Positions 33,606 through 42,388 are shown, counted from the first letter of the stretch. The stretch is DNA of 64,000 bases from Candidatus Rhodoferax mariagerensis (GCA_016719055.1 JADKAW010000022.1:1-64000); one strand, 5' to 3'. Numbers and translations: made by a program. Notes: generated by a model not told the origin, from the sequence alone.

Positions 33606-33815
33606 ATGACTATGACCTCGACAAACGAGACTGCATCCCCACTGACCGACGCCGTTGCCCAATTGAATGGCCAAGACGGCAATGCGTTCGGCATCCTTGG
33701 TCGCGTGCGCCGTGCCATCCGTGCCAGCAACCACCCCGACCTCGCCGACGAATTCATGCGAGAAGCCACCTCGCGTGACTACGATCATCTGCTTGCCACG
33801 TGCAAGCGCATATAA
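33606..33815 (+). CDS. Small hypothetical protein of mobile elements
   Basis: The 69-residue protein (MTMTSTNETASPLTDAVAQL, then RVRRAIRASNHPDLADEFMR) is hydrophilic and helical, with no known motif. The ATG at 33606 is preceded by a GGAG box. Proteins of this type accompany the preceding gene on other mobile elements, from memory. The stop codon overlaps the -10 box of the following toxin-antitoxin operon. Confidence 0.55.
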   Translation: MTMTSTNETASPLTDAVAQLNGQDGNAFGILGRVRRAIRASNHPDLADEFMREATSRDYDHLLATCKRI

Positions 33816-33828
33816 TGTACAACTATCT

Positions 33829-33841
33829 GCACATGATGTGC
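33829..33841 (+). promoter_or_regulatory. Candidate autoregulatory operator of the toxin-antitoxin pair
   Basis: GCACATGATGTGC is a perfect palindrome 16 bases upstream of the antitoxin ATG and 13 bases downstream of a TATAAT box (33811-33816). This is the normal place for a Phd/YefM-type antitoxin to bind and repress its own operon. Confidence 0.5.
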
Positions 33842-33857
33842 CACTCAGGAGACGGTC

Positions 33858-34148
33858 ATGGGAATTTCAGCAAGCGACGTTATCCCGCTCTCGCACGCTC
33901 GTGCTAACTTTTCCGAGCTGGCTGAGGAAGTCAAGGCGGGTGCAGAGAAGATTGTGACTAAAAACGGTGAGAGCTTTATCGCGCTGATCGACTCTGACCG
34001 GCTGGACTATTACCACCAGCTCGAACGTGAACGCATCCATTTGCTCCTGATCGACGAGGTCTCCAAGGGACTTGACGACGTGGCTGCCGGTCGCGTGAAG
34101 GATGCCCGTGGCGCCATTCAATCCATTAAGCGTCGGCGTAGCGTCTGA
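33858..34148 (+). CDS. Phd/YefM-family antitoxin
   Basis: The 96-residue protein begins with the Phd/YefM DNA-binding fold (IPLSHARANFSELAEEVKAG, then KIVTKNGESFIALIDSDRLD) and continues as a helical toxin-binding tail. It should neutralise the ParE/RelE-type toxin encoded 21 bases downstream. An AGGAGAC box precedes the ATG. Confidence 0.85.
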   Translation: MGISASDVIPLSHARANFSELAEEVKAGAEKIVTKNGESFIALIDSDRLDYYHQLERERIHLLLIDEVSKGLDDVAAGRVKDARGAIQSIKRRRSV

Positions 34149-34169
34149 CAGTTACGGGGAATTCTGGCT

Positions 34170-34571
34170 GTGGCAAAGAAACTTGTCGTCAAGTTAACGG
34201 CCAACTTTGAGCGAAATCTCGCCGATATTGAGCAGTTTTTGACTGGGGCGGAGGCTCCGCAAGCCTTCGACGGTCTGGTGGATGAGCTATTGGGTACTGT
34301 GATTCCCAATCTTGAACGGTTTCCGAGCATGGGGCGTCCATTTCTGAACAGGGCTGTTGGATCAGTGGAAGCAACGAACGCGCTGATGGCACTACGCGCC
34401 AAATTGAAGGCTGTACTGGCGAATCCGGATGGTCTGCGCGAATACGTCATGGACCACTTTTTGGTGCTGTACGCGCAGATTGACGGAAATGTTCTCCTGC
34501 TGTCGATCAAGCACCATCGCCAACTCTCCTTTGATTTTGAGGCGCATGGCGTCTCCAAGTCGTTAAGTTAA
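34170..34571 (+). CDS. ParE/RelE-family toxin
   Basis: The 133-residue protein has the ParE/RelE fold pattern: VVKLTANFERNLADIEQFLTG, PNLERFPSMGRPFL, then a C-terminal VMDHFLVLYAQIDGNVLLLSIKHHRQLSFDF strand set. Toxins of this class inhibit gyrase or cleave ribosomal mRNA. The start is GTG. Its 3' end overlaps the truncated end of the convergent integrase gene by nine bases, so the toxin-antitoxin module may mark the breakpoint that removed the integrase C-terminus. Confidence 0.82.
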   Translation: MAKKLVVKLTANFERNLADIEQFLTGAEAPQAFDGLVDELLGTVIPNLERFPSMGRPFLNRAVGSVEATNALMALRAKLKAVLANPDGLREYVMDHFLVLYAQIDGNVLLLSIKHHRQLSFDFEAHGVSKSLS

Positions 34572-35639
34572 TGTAGGTTCCGGCGCATTTCTTCCTAAGC
34601 CGGACGAGAGGAACGTGAAGTTCGTTCCGCAACGACCAACGAAACGGTTGATGGCGATCTCCGCACCAGTAGCGGCAAATGGGTTTACAGCATGACGTTT
34701 ACCCTCAACCTTGTCGTGAATGGTGATTGATCCCCATCGGAAGTCAATGTCTTCCCAACGCAATGTTGCAAGCTCTTCGCGGCGGGAACCGATCAGGAGC
34801 AAGGTTTGAAGGTAGGCGGAAATGACTGGATTCCCGATTTTTCCAACCTCTGCAAACCAACCGGGAAGTTGCTCGCGCTGGAGGCTGTCGGTCTTGGGCT
34901 TTTGCTTTGGAAGGGTTTCCCGACCAAGGCGGCGATCACATGCGTCAACATGGACTAAACCCTTGTATTCGTCACGACTGCCGCACCAGCTAAGGAATGC
35001 CCGAAGGGCGCGGAACGCTTGAGCTGCTTGGGTCGGGGCGTGTGCTGCTTCTGGTTCGAGCCACTTTTGTGCGGCTTTGGCATCCAAATCAGCCAAACGG
35101 AAAGACAGTAGCGAGTAGATCGGGCCAGAAACCGTGATTTCAGACTCGCCAGGGCGGCGACCCCTTTTGCGCTTTTCGCCGCCAGCTTTGGCAAGATTTT
35201 GGTGGTTTAGCAAATGGCGGCTTCCCCATTTTGGGGTTCGCGCTGCTATGTACGCACTCCAGGCCTCTCCAACTGTCAGGTCGGCCCGAAGTGTGTCAGC
35301 GCGCTTAACCTCAATGGCGGCAAGTTTGTCGGCTTTTTCTTGACGCGGGTCAATATTTTGATCGAGCAGCATGTGCATTGATCGCGCTTCTGAGCGGGCT
35401 TGGTCAATGCTCCACGAGCGAACGTCGCCAATGGTCACCCTGATTACCTCACCGGCAAGCCTCCCTTGAAAAATGTAGGACTTGGCGCCCTCACGCGGCT
35501 TGCCCTCGTGGTCTACGCGATCACGCGTGACGCGGACGCTAAGTCCTGGAGCCTCGGAGTCCCACAAAAAGGACTGAGGTTTGCTCGCGTCGCACTTGAA
35601 GTCCGCAATCCTTCCCGCCGTCAGTTTGATTCGTGCCAT
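34563..35639 (-). pseudogene. Tyrosine recombinase (integrase), lacking its catalytic C-terminus
   Basis: The 358-residue frame has the N-terminal Arm/DUF4102-type region (KLTAGRIADFKCDASKPQSF, then FLWDSEAPGLSVRV) and a core-binding domain. The first catalytic Arg lies in LLLIGSRREELATLRWEDID near residue 290. After VNPFAATGAEIAINRFVGRC the sequence soon ends. The HxxR box and the catalytic Tyr are absent, so it cannot recombine DNA. It lies about 200 bases from the right repeat. Loss of the C-terminus coincides with the end of the toxin gene. Confidence 0.85.
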
Positions 35640-35837
35640 TTGTTTTTGCCTTCAGCTTTTCCATGTACTCGCTGTGTACTCACCATGTACTCGCCATGTA
35701 CTCAAAATTATGGAATGCCAGTCAATAAGAAGCAACGTAGAAAAATGGATTTCAGGGCCGTTTCTCCTCTGAAAACCATGATTTTTGCATCTTAGATCAA
35801 CGCGAAGTATTTTCGAGGAAAAGTTCGCTTATACTGT

Positions 35838-35882
35838 CTTGTAAGCGGTAGGTCATCAGTTCGAATCCGATAATCGGCACCA
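35838..35882 (+). repeat. attR-type copy of the tRNA-Thr 3' end
   Basis: These 45 bases are identical to 30565-30609. The 5' half of a tRNA is missing here, so this is an attachment-site remnant and not a second tRNA gene. Confidence 0.92.
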
Positions 35883-35993
35883 CTAACTCGTTGCTTTCAT
35901 TAGGTTTTTCGACAAACAGTCTGGACTACAAAGGACTGAAATAGACACAAAACCCAAAAATTGCTGGGAATCCGCTGGGAATTGTATTCAACC

Positions 35994-36394
35994 GTGAGTG
36001 TTCAGGCAATCCTCAAAGACTTACGGGAGATTTTTGGTCCCGTCGGTGTGCTCACGATGGCGCAACTTGCGCAATACCTTGGTCGTTCAGTTGAAGCCGT
36101 TCGCAAGATGAAGGAGCGGGCGGTCTACCCGTTCAAATAAAAATTGTTGGTGGGCGCCCCTGCGTTGCACTGCTGGCGGTAGCCCATTGGCTGGGGGACG
36201 AAGAAGTCATTTCCCAGCGAGCCGAACCACGGGCGGAAAAGCCTATCAGGGAGGTCAAGTCGCAAAGAAAAATGCAGAACATAGGCAAGATGCTTTTAAT
36301 GCTTCAAATCCAAAGGCAAGGCATCTACGAACTTCACACTGAACTTGAAAACTTGTTGCTGACTATGCAAGCCAACCCTGAGAGCAAACGGTAG
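35994..36394 (+). pseudogene. Helix-turn-helix DNA-binding protein of mobile-element type, frameshifted
   Basis: Frame 1 from GTG 35994 gives VQAILKDLREIFGPVGVLTM and AQYLGRSVEAVRKMKERAVY PF, then stops at 36138-36140. Shifting the frame by one base there continues smoothly as IKIVGGRPCVALLAVAHWLG and a helical tail ending NPESKR at 36394. The joined product of about 133 residues resembles small regulators or excisionase-like proteins of integrative elements. It lies just outside the right att copy, so it may belong to a second, older element. Confidence 0.55.
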
Positions 36395-36712
36395 ATGCCG
36401 AACGATGTTCTCGCTTCATCACGCTACGACGTCCTCGTCGCTGACGTTGGATGTATGATTTATGCTGTTATCCGATCAGATCCCCCCAAGAGGGATTATT
36501 TCTTCCCCTGCTTTAAAGCGCTTATTTTACAAGGGCTAAAGGCCGAAATAGTCTATAAAAATACCTCCATGTTGACCGTGAATTTTGTGAATGCACCCTT
36601 TGCCTTGCAGCATAGTTGGGTAGTCTGAGTCCCGCTGTTGACTGGCGCGCCGGGACCAATGCACAGAAAGCACGATGAATTTTCATAAGCAGCCAAAGGC
36701 TGGACGCCCGTT
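36395..36712. other. Intergenic stretch with a repeat, no supported gene
   Basis: A 77-residue plus-strand frame here overlaps an inverted AGCCCTT-family repeat and has no recognisable motif. I see no reliable gene before the end of rfaE2. Confidence 0.4.
36505..36560 (-). repeat. AGCCCTTAT-family repeat, minus orientation
   Basis: On the minus strand it reads CTATTTCGGCCTTTAGCCCTT, then GTAAAATAAGCGC, a divergent member of the family. Confidence 0.4.
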
Positions 36713-37237
36713 TTACTCAAATGCCCGTATCTTTTTAACCAAAGCCGTGGTGGAGTACCCACTAACAAAAGGTAGCGCCAGTGCACGACCTCCCCAAGCT
36801 TGCAGCGCTGCGGTCTCGGCCAGCTTGCTCATGTCGTAGTCGCCCCCTTTGACCAGAATGTCGGGGCGCACCTGTTTTATCAGTTGCAGCGGGGTGTCCT
36901 CGTCAAACCAGGTCACAGCCGTGCTGCTGGCCAGGGCGGCAATCACGCAGGCTCGGTCTACCTCGTTGTTGAGCGGCCGGTCTGGCCCCTTGCCAAGGCG
37001 GCGTGCCGAGGCATCGGTATTGATCGCCACCAGCAGGCTCGCACCCAGCGCTCGGGCCTGCTCCAAGTACATGACATGACCGCGGTGCAGCACGTCAAAA
37101 ACGCCATTGGTGAACACCAGCGGCCGCGGCAAATCGACCAGCCAGGTACATAGCAAGGCAGGGTCCAGTAGCTTGCGGGTCAGGCCCTGCACACTGGCCG
37201 TGTTGTCAAAGACGGGAAAAAGGGAGTGTTCAGGCAT
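36713..37237 (-). CDS. rfaE2: D-glycero-beta-D-manno-heptose 1-phosphate adenylyltransferase (RfaE2)
   Basis: The 174-residue protein is the separate nucleotidyltransferase domain that is fused to a kinase in HldE of enterics. It makes ADP-heptose for the lipopolysaccharide core. The cytidylyltransferase-like motif FTNGVFDVLHRGHVMYLEQA is near residue 45. NTDASARRLGKGPDRPLN and VKGGDYDMSKL follow. It faces away from the next gene, with 89 bases between them. Confidence 0.93.
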   Translation of the reverse strand: MPEHSLFPVFDNTASVQGLTRKLLDPALLCTWLVDLPRPLVFTNGVFDVLHRGHVMYLEQARALGASLLVAINTDASARRLGKGPDRPLNNEVDRACVIAALASSTAVTWFDEDTPLQLIKQVRPDILVKGGDYDMSKLAETAALQAWGGRALALPFVSGYSTTALVKKIRAFE

Positions 37238-37326
37238 GTGTTGAATGCTATCAGGTACCGGTCACGCGGATATGCTGTCGTTTTTGTCCGTGCTGACGCT
37301 CGGGCGTGTGCATAATCAAACCCACT

Positions 37327-38559
37327 ATGAACCTGCTTCCTGTCAATATTGAAGCCATCATCATTGGCCACCCCTTGCCTTGCGCTCTGCGCGACGAGAG
37401 CGGTATTTTGCTGGCCAGCCAGGGTTTTATGGTGCACAGCCGCCAGGACCTTGAGTCGATGGTGGGGCGGCGCAGCCAGATTTACATCGACGCTGACCAG
37501 TCCGACAACTTTCGCCGTGGCTATGTCAATCGCCTGAACAACCTGGTGCTGGAAGACCGCGCTCTGGGCCAGATTGCCGAGGTGCAGATTTCACCTTACG
37601 ACGCCAAGAAGAGTGTGGTGGCCGAAGTCAGTGACGAGCCTGACTGGCTTGATTTGCAGTCGCAGTCGCACGCCATGCTGCGCGACACCCATGGCGACAC
37701 TTTTTTGCCACGGCTGCAGCGATTGCAAAATGATCTGGAACGTTTTACCCTGCGCAATCCAGACGGCACCTTGTTTGCGCTGATCCACCTCGCCGGCAGC
37801 GAGATGCAGAGGTACAGCGCCACCCACGCCTTGCTGGTGTGTGTGATTTGTAGCCTGGCCGCGCGCGACGTGCTGAAGTGGCCAGCGGCCCAGCTCAGTG
37901 CCATGTGCAGCGCTGCCTTGACCATGAACATTGGCATGACCGAGTTGCAGGACCGACTGGCGCTGCAAAAAAGCCCGCCAACACCCGAGCAGGTCAAGCG
38001 TATCGAGGTTCATGCTGCAAAGTCGGTTGACCTGTTGCAAGAGATGGGGGTCACCAACGCGCTCTGGCTGGAAGCAGTGATTTCGCACCGGGTCAATGCG
38101 CCCGGGCCACTGGCCGGGCGCAGCGACGGCCAGCGCATTGGCCGACTGATCCAGCGCGCAGACATGTTTGCCGCGCGCATGTCGCCCCGGGCCTCGCGCC
38201 CGTCAGAAGCCCCCAGCACAGCGATGCAATCGTGTTATTTTGACGAAAACCGCCAGATCGACGAGGCTGGTGCCGCCATCATCAAGGCAGTGGGCATTTA
38301 TTCGCCCGGCACCTTTGTGCGGCTGTCCACCAACGAGATTGCGGTGGTGATCAAGCGCGGCCTCAACACCACCATGCCGCGCGTAGCAGTGTTGATCAAT
38401 CGCCAGGGCATGGTGACCGGCGAGCCCATTCTGCGTGATACCAGCCAGGCGGAGTTTCGCATTCTGGCGAGCGTGCCGCACCGTGATGTCAGGGTCAACC
38501 ACAACCTGGACCGCCTGCTGGCGCTGACCCGGCAGACCACCTCCGAGCGGCCTTGGTAA
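37327..38559 (+). CDS. Degenerate HD-GYP-like signalling protein
   Basis: The protein is about 410 residues. An N-terminal regulatory region (VNIEAIIIGHPLPCALRDES) is followed by an HD-GYP-like domain at about 155-390. Where an active enzyme has the metal-binding HD and HDIGK motifs, this protein reads SATHALLVCVICSLAARD and SAALTMNIGMTELQ, so key ligands are missing. AVISHRVNAPGPL and RLIQRADMFAARM keep the shape of the later motifs. It may bind rather than degrade cyclic-di-GMP, or act as a scaffold. ATG 37327 (MNLLPVN) is chosen over an ATG at 37306. Confidence 0.75.
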   Translation: MNLLPVNIEAIIIGHPLPCALRDESGILLASQGFMVHSRQDLESMVGRRSQIYIDADQSDNFRRGYVNRLNNLVLEDRALGQIAEVQISPYDAKKSVVAEVSDEPDWLDLQSQSHAMLRDTHGDTFLPRLQRLQNDLERFTLRNPDGTLFALIHLAGSEMQRYSATHALLVCVICSLAARDVLKWPAAQLSAMCSAALTMNIGMTELQDRLALQKSPPTPEQVKRIEVHAAKSVDLLQEMGVTNALWLEAVISHRVNAPGPLAGRSDGQRIGRLIQRADMFAARMSPRASRPSEAPSTAMQSCYFDENRQIDEAGAAIIKAVGIYSPGTFVRLSTNEIAVVIKRGLNTTMPRVAVLINRQGMVTGEPILRDTSQAEFRILASVPHRDVRVNHNLDRLLALTRQTTSERPW

Positions 38560-38596
38560 AGGGGCGGGGCCATAGCCGCCCGCGATACCGGGGAGG

Positions 38597-38941
38597 TCAG
38601 TCTGCCACCAGCATGTCGATCACGCGCAAGCCGGTGCCGCCGGTGGGCTGCAACTGGTAGCCCGCGCATTGGGGGCAGGGCATGCCACGTTCGGGCAAAG
38701 GCACAGTTTGGCTACAGGTCATGCACCAGGCTTGGCCTTCGGGCTCTTCAAATTCAAAATGAGCGCCATCCAGCAAGGTACCGGGCGCAATGGCAGCCAG
38801 AGAAAACTGCAAGGCCTGCAGATCAACATTGGCCAGCTTGCCCACTTCGAGCCGCAGCAATGTGACCCGCGTGAAGTGATTGAGCCGGGCGCTGTCTTCC
38901 ACCAGTTGCAAAATACCACCAGCCAGGCTCGCTTCATGCAT
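38597..38941 (-). CDS. hypA: Hydrogenase nickel insertion protein HypA
   Basis: The 114-residue protein begins MHEASLAGGILQLVE, with the nickel-binding His at position 2. It has a zinc site formed by two CxxC pairs (CMTCSQTV, then CPQCAGY). With HypB it inserts nickel into the hydrogenase large subunit. The start overlaps the stop of hoxW by eight bases, fixing MHE as the N-terminus. It is the last gene of the hox operon; no hypB or other hyp genes follow. Confidence 0.93.
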   Translation of the reverse strand: MHEASLAGGILQLVEDSARLNHFTRVTLLRLEVGKLANVDLQALQFSLAAIAPGTLLDGAHFEFEEPEGQAWCMTCSQTVPLPERGMPCPQCAGYQLQPTGGTGLRVIDMLVAD

Positions 38942-39422
38942 CGGCCGGTTCCTGGGCAAGCAATGATTCGACCCAGGTCAACGCCCAAGCCGTCGCTTCA
39001 GCCAGATGGATTTGGGCGGCCGGGCTTATGGGTTGGCCCAATTCAAAGGCCTCGCCACGAATTGCCAGCAGGGTGGCGGGTGCCGCTGGATGACCTTGAA
39101 GATCACCAAACACTTGCAGCAGCGCCGGCACTGACAAGGCATGGCTGGTGTAGCTGGTATCGCGCTGCGCCTGTGGCGAGCTCACGCAAAACGGCGCGTT
39201 ACAGCTCAAGCTGGCGTCTATGAACAGCAGGGCGTCGCGGCCAAGCAGGTCCAGCGCGTGCTCCACCTGAAGCTGGTAGTCGTCCAGAAACTCGACTTGG
39301 TCAAGCCAGGCCTTGGGCAGACGGGTCTGTAGGGCCGACACACACAATGGCCCGAGCGCATCGTCGCCACGACTCAGGTTGCCCCAAGCCACAACCAACA
39401 GCTTTTTGGGCTTAAGGGTCAT
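38934..39422 (-). CDS. hoxW: Hydrogenase maturation protease (HoxW type)
   Basis: The 162-residue protein has the peptidase M52 features: AWGNLSRGDDALGPLCVSAL near residue 12, EFLDDYQLQVEHALDL with an acidic metal ligand, LLFIDASLS, and the His-containing SHALSVPALLQVF. It cleaves the C-terminal extension of HoxH after nickel insertion. It lies directly downstream of hoxH, separated by an AGCCCTTAT-family repeat, and overlaps hypA. Confidence 0.9.
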   Translation of the reverse strand: MTLKPKKLLVVAWGNLSRGDDALGPLCVSALQTRLPKAWLDQVEFLDDYQLQVEHALDLLGRDALLFIDASLSCNAPFCVSSPQAQRDTSYTSHALSVPALLQVFGDLQGHPAAPATLLAIRGEAFELGQPISPAAQIHLAEATAWALTWVESLLAQEPADA

Positions 39423-39446
39423 GCAGCCTTGAGGTACTTAGGACTA

Positions 39447-39500
39447 CAAATACGATAGTGGCCAGAGCTTACTCTATAAGGGCTAGAGTGCATTTTTATA
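39447..39500 (-). repeat. AGCCCTTAT-family repeat between hoxH and hoxW
   Basis: On the minus strand it reads GCACTCTAGCCCTTATAGAG, then TAAGCTCTGGCCACTATCG. Its position inside the hydrogenase operon means it is transcribed. Confidence 0.6.
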
Positions 39501-41000
39501 TCAAAGAAGCGATGACAATCGGGTCAGACCACCGTCGGATGACTTTTGCACTTGGTCCAGCACTGTGCCGTCAGCCGCCAGCAAGGTGATGTCCAGTGGC
39601 ATTTGCCCCAATGCATGCGTGGCACACGACAGGCAGGGGTCATAGGCACGGATGGCGACTTCAATGTGGTTGAGCAGGCCTTCGGTGATTTCATGGCCAT
39701 TTAGGTAGTCGCGGGCTACCGAGCGCACCGCCTCATTCATGGCCTGGTTGTTGTGGGTGGTCGACACAATCAGGTTGCAGCGTGTCACCAGGTCATCGTC
39801 GCCGACCTCGTAATCGTGGATCAGGGTGCCGCGCGGGGCCTCGATGATGCCAATACCACTGCTTTGACGCGTGCCGCTGGTCACCAGGTCGCCTGACAGT
39901 AGCGCCGGGTCGTCCAGCAACTCGCCAATCACCTCGACCGAATGCAGCAGCTCGATCATGCGCGCCCAATGATAGGCCAGCGAGGCATGAATCAGCTCAC
40001 CCTTGCCCCAGGCAACAAAGGCCAAACGCTCCTGTTCCGCCCGCTCACTGGGTATGAAGTCACAGTTTTGCACCCTTGCCAGCGGACCGACGCGATACCA
40101 GCCCTGCTCGCGGCCCAGGCTGCGCAGGTGCGGAAACTTCATGTAGCTCCAAGAGCGCACCTCTTCCTCGATCAAATCGAGGTAATTCTGGTCGTTGACA
40201 CCGTCAAACAAAATCTGGCCATTGGCGTCGCGCACGCGCAGCACACCGTCGTACAGGTCCATGGCACCGTCGGCGCGCACCAGCGACAGCAGGTTGGAGC
40301 GGAAGTCGCCAAACTGTGGGTAGCGCACTTCGCTTTGCGCATGCAATTGCTTGGCGATGTCGACCGCGTCTTGCGCCCAGGCCAGCATTTGAGGCAACTC
40401 CTGTTTGAGCGTATCGCGCTCGGCTGCGGTCACCAGCTTGTTGATGCCACCAGGGACCGAGCCGGTGCCATGCACACGCTTGCCGGCAGTGATGCGGATC
40501 ACCTCCTGGCCAAACTTGCGCAGCAAGATGCCTTTTCTGGCGACCTCGGGGTTGGCCTGCACCACACCCACAATGTTGCGCTGCGCCACTGGTGAGTCAA
40601 AACCAAACAACAGATCGGGCGAAGACAGATGAAAAAAATGCAAGGCATGCGACTGCAGCATTTGACCGTAGTGCATCAGTCGGCGCACTGCCTCGGCACT
40701 GGCTGTCACGGGTGTGGCACCAATGATGCGGTCAAAGGCCTTGCAGGCGGCCAAATGGTGCGATACCGGGCAGATGCCGCACAGCCGTTGCACCATCACC
40801 GGCACTTCCCAGTAGGGACGGCCTTCAATGAATTTTTCAAAGCCGCGGAACTCGACAATGTGCAGGCGCGCTTGGTGCACCTGGTTGTTGGCATCGAGCA
40901 GCAAGGTGACCTTGCCGTGGCCCTCAACACGCGACACGGGGTCGATGGCCACACGGCGCAGGCCTTGTGGGTTGGCAGCAGTTTCCAGTGCAAAACTCAT
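39501..41000 (-). CDS. hoxH: NAD-reducing [NiFe] hydrogenase large subunit HoxH
   Basis: The 499-residue protein carries the NiFe active site, with ligands in RLCGICPVSHHLAACKAF near residue 73 and DPCLSCATH near residue 455. After the final His comes a 40-residue C-terminal extension (ALGQMPLDITLLAADG...), the kind removed by HoxW. It activates H2 in the soluble bidirectional enzyme. The small subunit gene hoxY lies 78 bases upstream. Confidence 0.95.
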   Translation of the reverse strand: MSFALETAANPQGLRRVAIDPVSRVEGHGKVTLLLDANNQVHQARLHIVEFRGFEKFIEGRPYWEVPVMVQRLCGICPVSHHLAACKAFDRIIGATPVTASAEAVRRLMHYGQMLQSHALHFFHLSSPDLLFGFDSPVAQRNIVGVVQANPEVARKGILLRKFGQEVIRITAGKRVHGTGSVPGGINKLVTAAERDTLKQELPQMLAWAQDAVDIAKQLHAQSEVRYPQFGDFRSNLLSLVRADGAMDLYDGVLRVRDANGQILFDGVNDQNYLDLIEEEVRSWSYMKFPHLRSLGREQGWYRVGPLARVQNCDFIPSERAEQERLAFVAWGKGELIHASLAYHWARMIELLHSVEVIGELLDDPALLSGDLVTSGTRQSSGIGIIEAPRGTLIHDYEVGDDDLVTRCNLIVSTTHNNQAMNEAVRSVARDYLNGHEITEGLLNHIEVAIRAYDPCLSCATHALGQMPLDITLLAADGTVLDQVQKSSDGGLTRLSSLL

Positions 41001-41078
41001 AAGAATCCCTATTTAGTGAGGGTTGAAGCGTTAACGTGAGCCAACTTGTTGGTCTGGGGTGGTCAAAGGCCAGGAAGG

Positions 41079-41657
41079 TCAGTCGTAATGAATCAGACCG
41101 TGACCCAACGCTGGCGTGCGGCCAGCCAGCAGCTCGGTCACAAAGGTCCAGATGGCGTCGCCTGAAGGCGGGCAACCCGGCAGAAAGTAGTCGATGTGCA
41201 CCACCTCGTGAATCGGGTGTACCTGGTTCAGCGGCAACGGCAGCTCCGGGTCATTGGGAATCTGGTTGCCCACAGTACCACCGACCTGGCGACAATACAC
41301 ATCGCGCATCATCAGGCCGACGTCGCGCTGGTTGCGCTGTGCCGGCAGGCCGCCATTGATGGCACAGGCACCCATGGCGATCAGGGTTTTACAATTGGCC
41401 CGAAACTCGCGCAGTACATGCACGTTTTCGGCGTTGCACAAACCACCCTCTATCAGGCCAATGTCACAACGACCAATGGTTTTGATGTCGGTCAGCGGTG
41501 AGCGGTCGAACTCCACCAGTTCAAGCAAGTCGAGCAGGCGCTCATCAATGTCCAGAAAAGACATGTGGCAGCCAAAGCAGCCTGCCAGCGAGACCGTGGC
41601 GAGCTTTAGCTTGCGAGGCGTGTGCAAGCCTGTACCGGTGTTTGTGAATGGGTTCAT
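41079..41657 (-). CDS. hoxY: NAD-reducing hydrogenase small subunit HoxY
   Basis: The 192-residue protein is a short [NiFe] small subunit with one proximal [4Fe-4S] cluster. Ligands are seen in SLAGCFGCHMSFLD, IEGGLCNAENV, MGACAINGGLPA and LPGCPPSGDA. It has no Tat signal, so the enzyme stays in the cytoplasm. It overlaps hoxU by four bases. Confidence 0.95.
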   Translation of the reverse strand: MNPFTNTGTGLHTPRKLKLATVSLAGCFGCHMSFLDIDERLLDLLELVEFDRSPLTDIKTIGRCDIGLIEGGLCNAENVHVLREFRANCKTLIAMGACAINGGLPAQRNQRDVGLMMRDVYCRQVGGTVGNQIPNDPELPLPLNQVHPIHEVVHIDYFLPGCPPSGDAIWTFVTELLAGRTPALGHGLIHYD

Positions 41658-42388
41658 GACTTGCTTTCGTCAATCTGTTCTGATACCGGCACGTTGTCAA
41701 AACGGCGTTGGCCAATCGGCACGGAAAAACCCTGGCGTTTGTGCAAAATGGCACCCACCGGACAAATGTTGGCGGCCCGGTCAGTGGCTGCCAACGCACT
41801 GTCGCCCATTTCCCCGCTGGGGCTGTTCACCAGCAAATGGGTGCGGATGCCATGGCCACCGATGGCAAACACGTCTTTGCGATCCACCTCGTGGCTGGCC
41901 CGCACGCACAGCGAGCACAAAATGCAGCGATTCAGGTCTAGCAGCAAGTCCGGATGGCTGGCATCCACCCGGCGATGCGGGTAGAACTCTTCAAAATGCG
42001 GGCCCTCCATGCCCATGTCATAGGCCGTGGCCTGCAGGCGGCAATTGCCGCTTTTTTCGCACGATGGACAAAAGTGATTGCCCTCGATGAAGATCATTTG
42101 AAGCAGGGTTTTGCGTTGGGCATTGAGATCATCGGTATTGCTTTCAACCTCTTGTCCAGAGGCCGCCTGCACCGCGCAGGCTGCGCCCATGCGGCCGTTG
42201 ATTCGCACGGTGCACAAGCGGCATGATCCTTTGGCACCAAAATCAGGGTGCCAGCACAGGTGCGGGATGTAGTAGCCGGCGCGGGTCGCGGCCTGCAGGA
42301 TCGATTCACCGGGGCCGAACTCGATCTCATCTCCGTCCAGCGAAAAAGTGCCAGGGCTCAGGGCGTCAATGCGATTGTGGTAGCTCAT
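41654..42388 (-). CDS. hoxU: NAD-reducing hydrogenase diaphorase subunit HoxU
   Basis: The 244-residue protein has an N-terminal [2Fe-2S] ferredoxin domain (CWHPDFGAKGSCRLCTVRI), the His-containing FIEGNHFCPSCEKSGNCRLQ segment, and [4Fe-4S] ligands in LNRCILCSLCVRASHE. It resembles the N-terminus of NuoG and wires HoxY to HoxF. It overlaps both neighbours by four bases, indicating tight coupling. Confidence 0.95.
   Translation of the reverse strand: MSYHNRIDALSPGTFSLDGDEIEFGPGESILQAATRAGYYIPHLCWHPDFGAKGSCRLCTVRINGRMGAACAVQAASGQEVESNTDDLNAQRKTLLQMIFIEGNHFCPSCEKSGNCRLQATAYDMGMEGPHFEEFYPHRRVDASHPDLLLDLNRCILCSLCVRASHEVDRKDVFAIGGHGIRTHLLVNSPSGEMGDSALAATDRAANICPVGAILHKRQGFSVPIGQRRFDNVPVSEQIDESKS

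Larger units (their letters stand above)
30610..35882. mobile_element. Decayed 5.3-kb genomic island at tRNA-Thr
   Basis: The segment is bounded by the tRNA-Thr 3' end and its 45-bp repeat. It contains a truncated tyrosine integrase next to the right repeat, a toxin-antitoxin pair, mobile-element-type small genes and broken defence-like genes. Its AT-richer intergenic regions differ from the flanking core genes. With no complete recombinase it can probably no longer excise by itself. Confidence 0.85.

Noticed and set aside
35838..35882. A possible second tRNA-Thr gene
   Set aside because: Only the 3' 45 bases of the tRNA are present; the acceptor 5' strand and D-arm are missing, so it is an attachment-site remnant.
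36120..36145. Programmed ribosomal frameshift in the regulator next to attR
   Set aside because: The junction lacks a standard slippery heptamer, and the gene is alone in a decayed region; a simple mutation or sequence error is more likely.
36395..36628. A 77-codon gene after the frameshifted regulator
   Set aside because: It overlaps an inverted interspersed repeat and has no motif or convincing ribosome-binding site.
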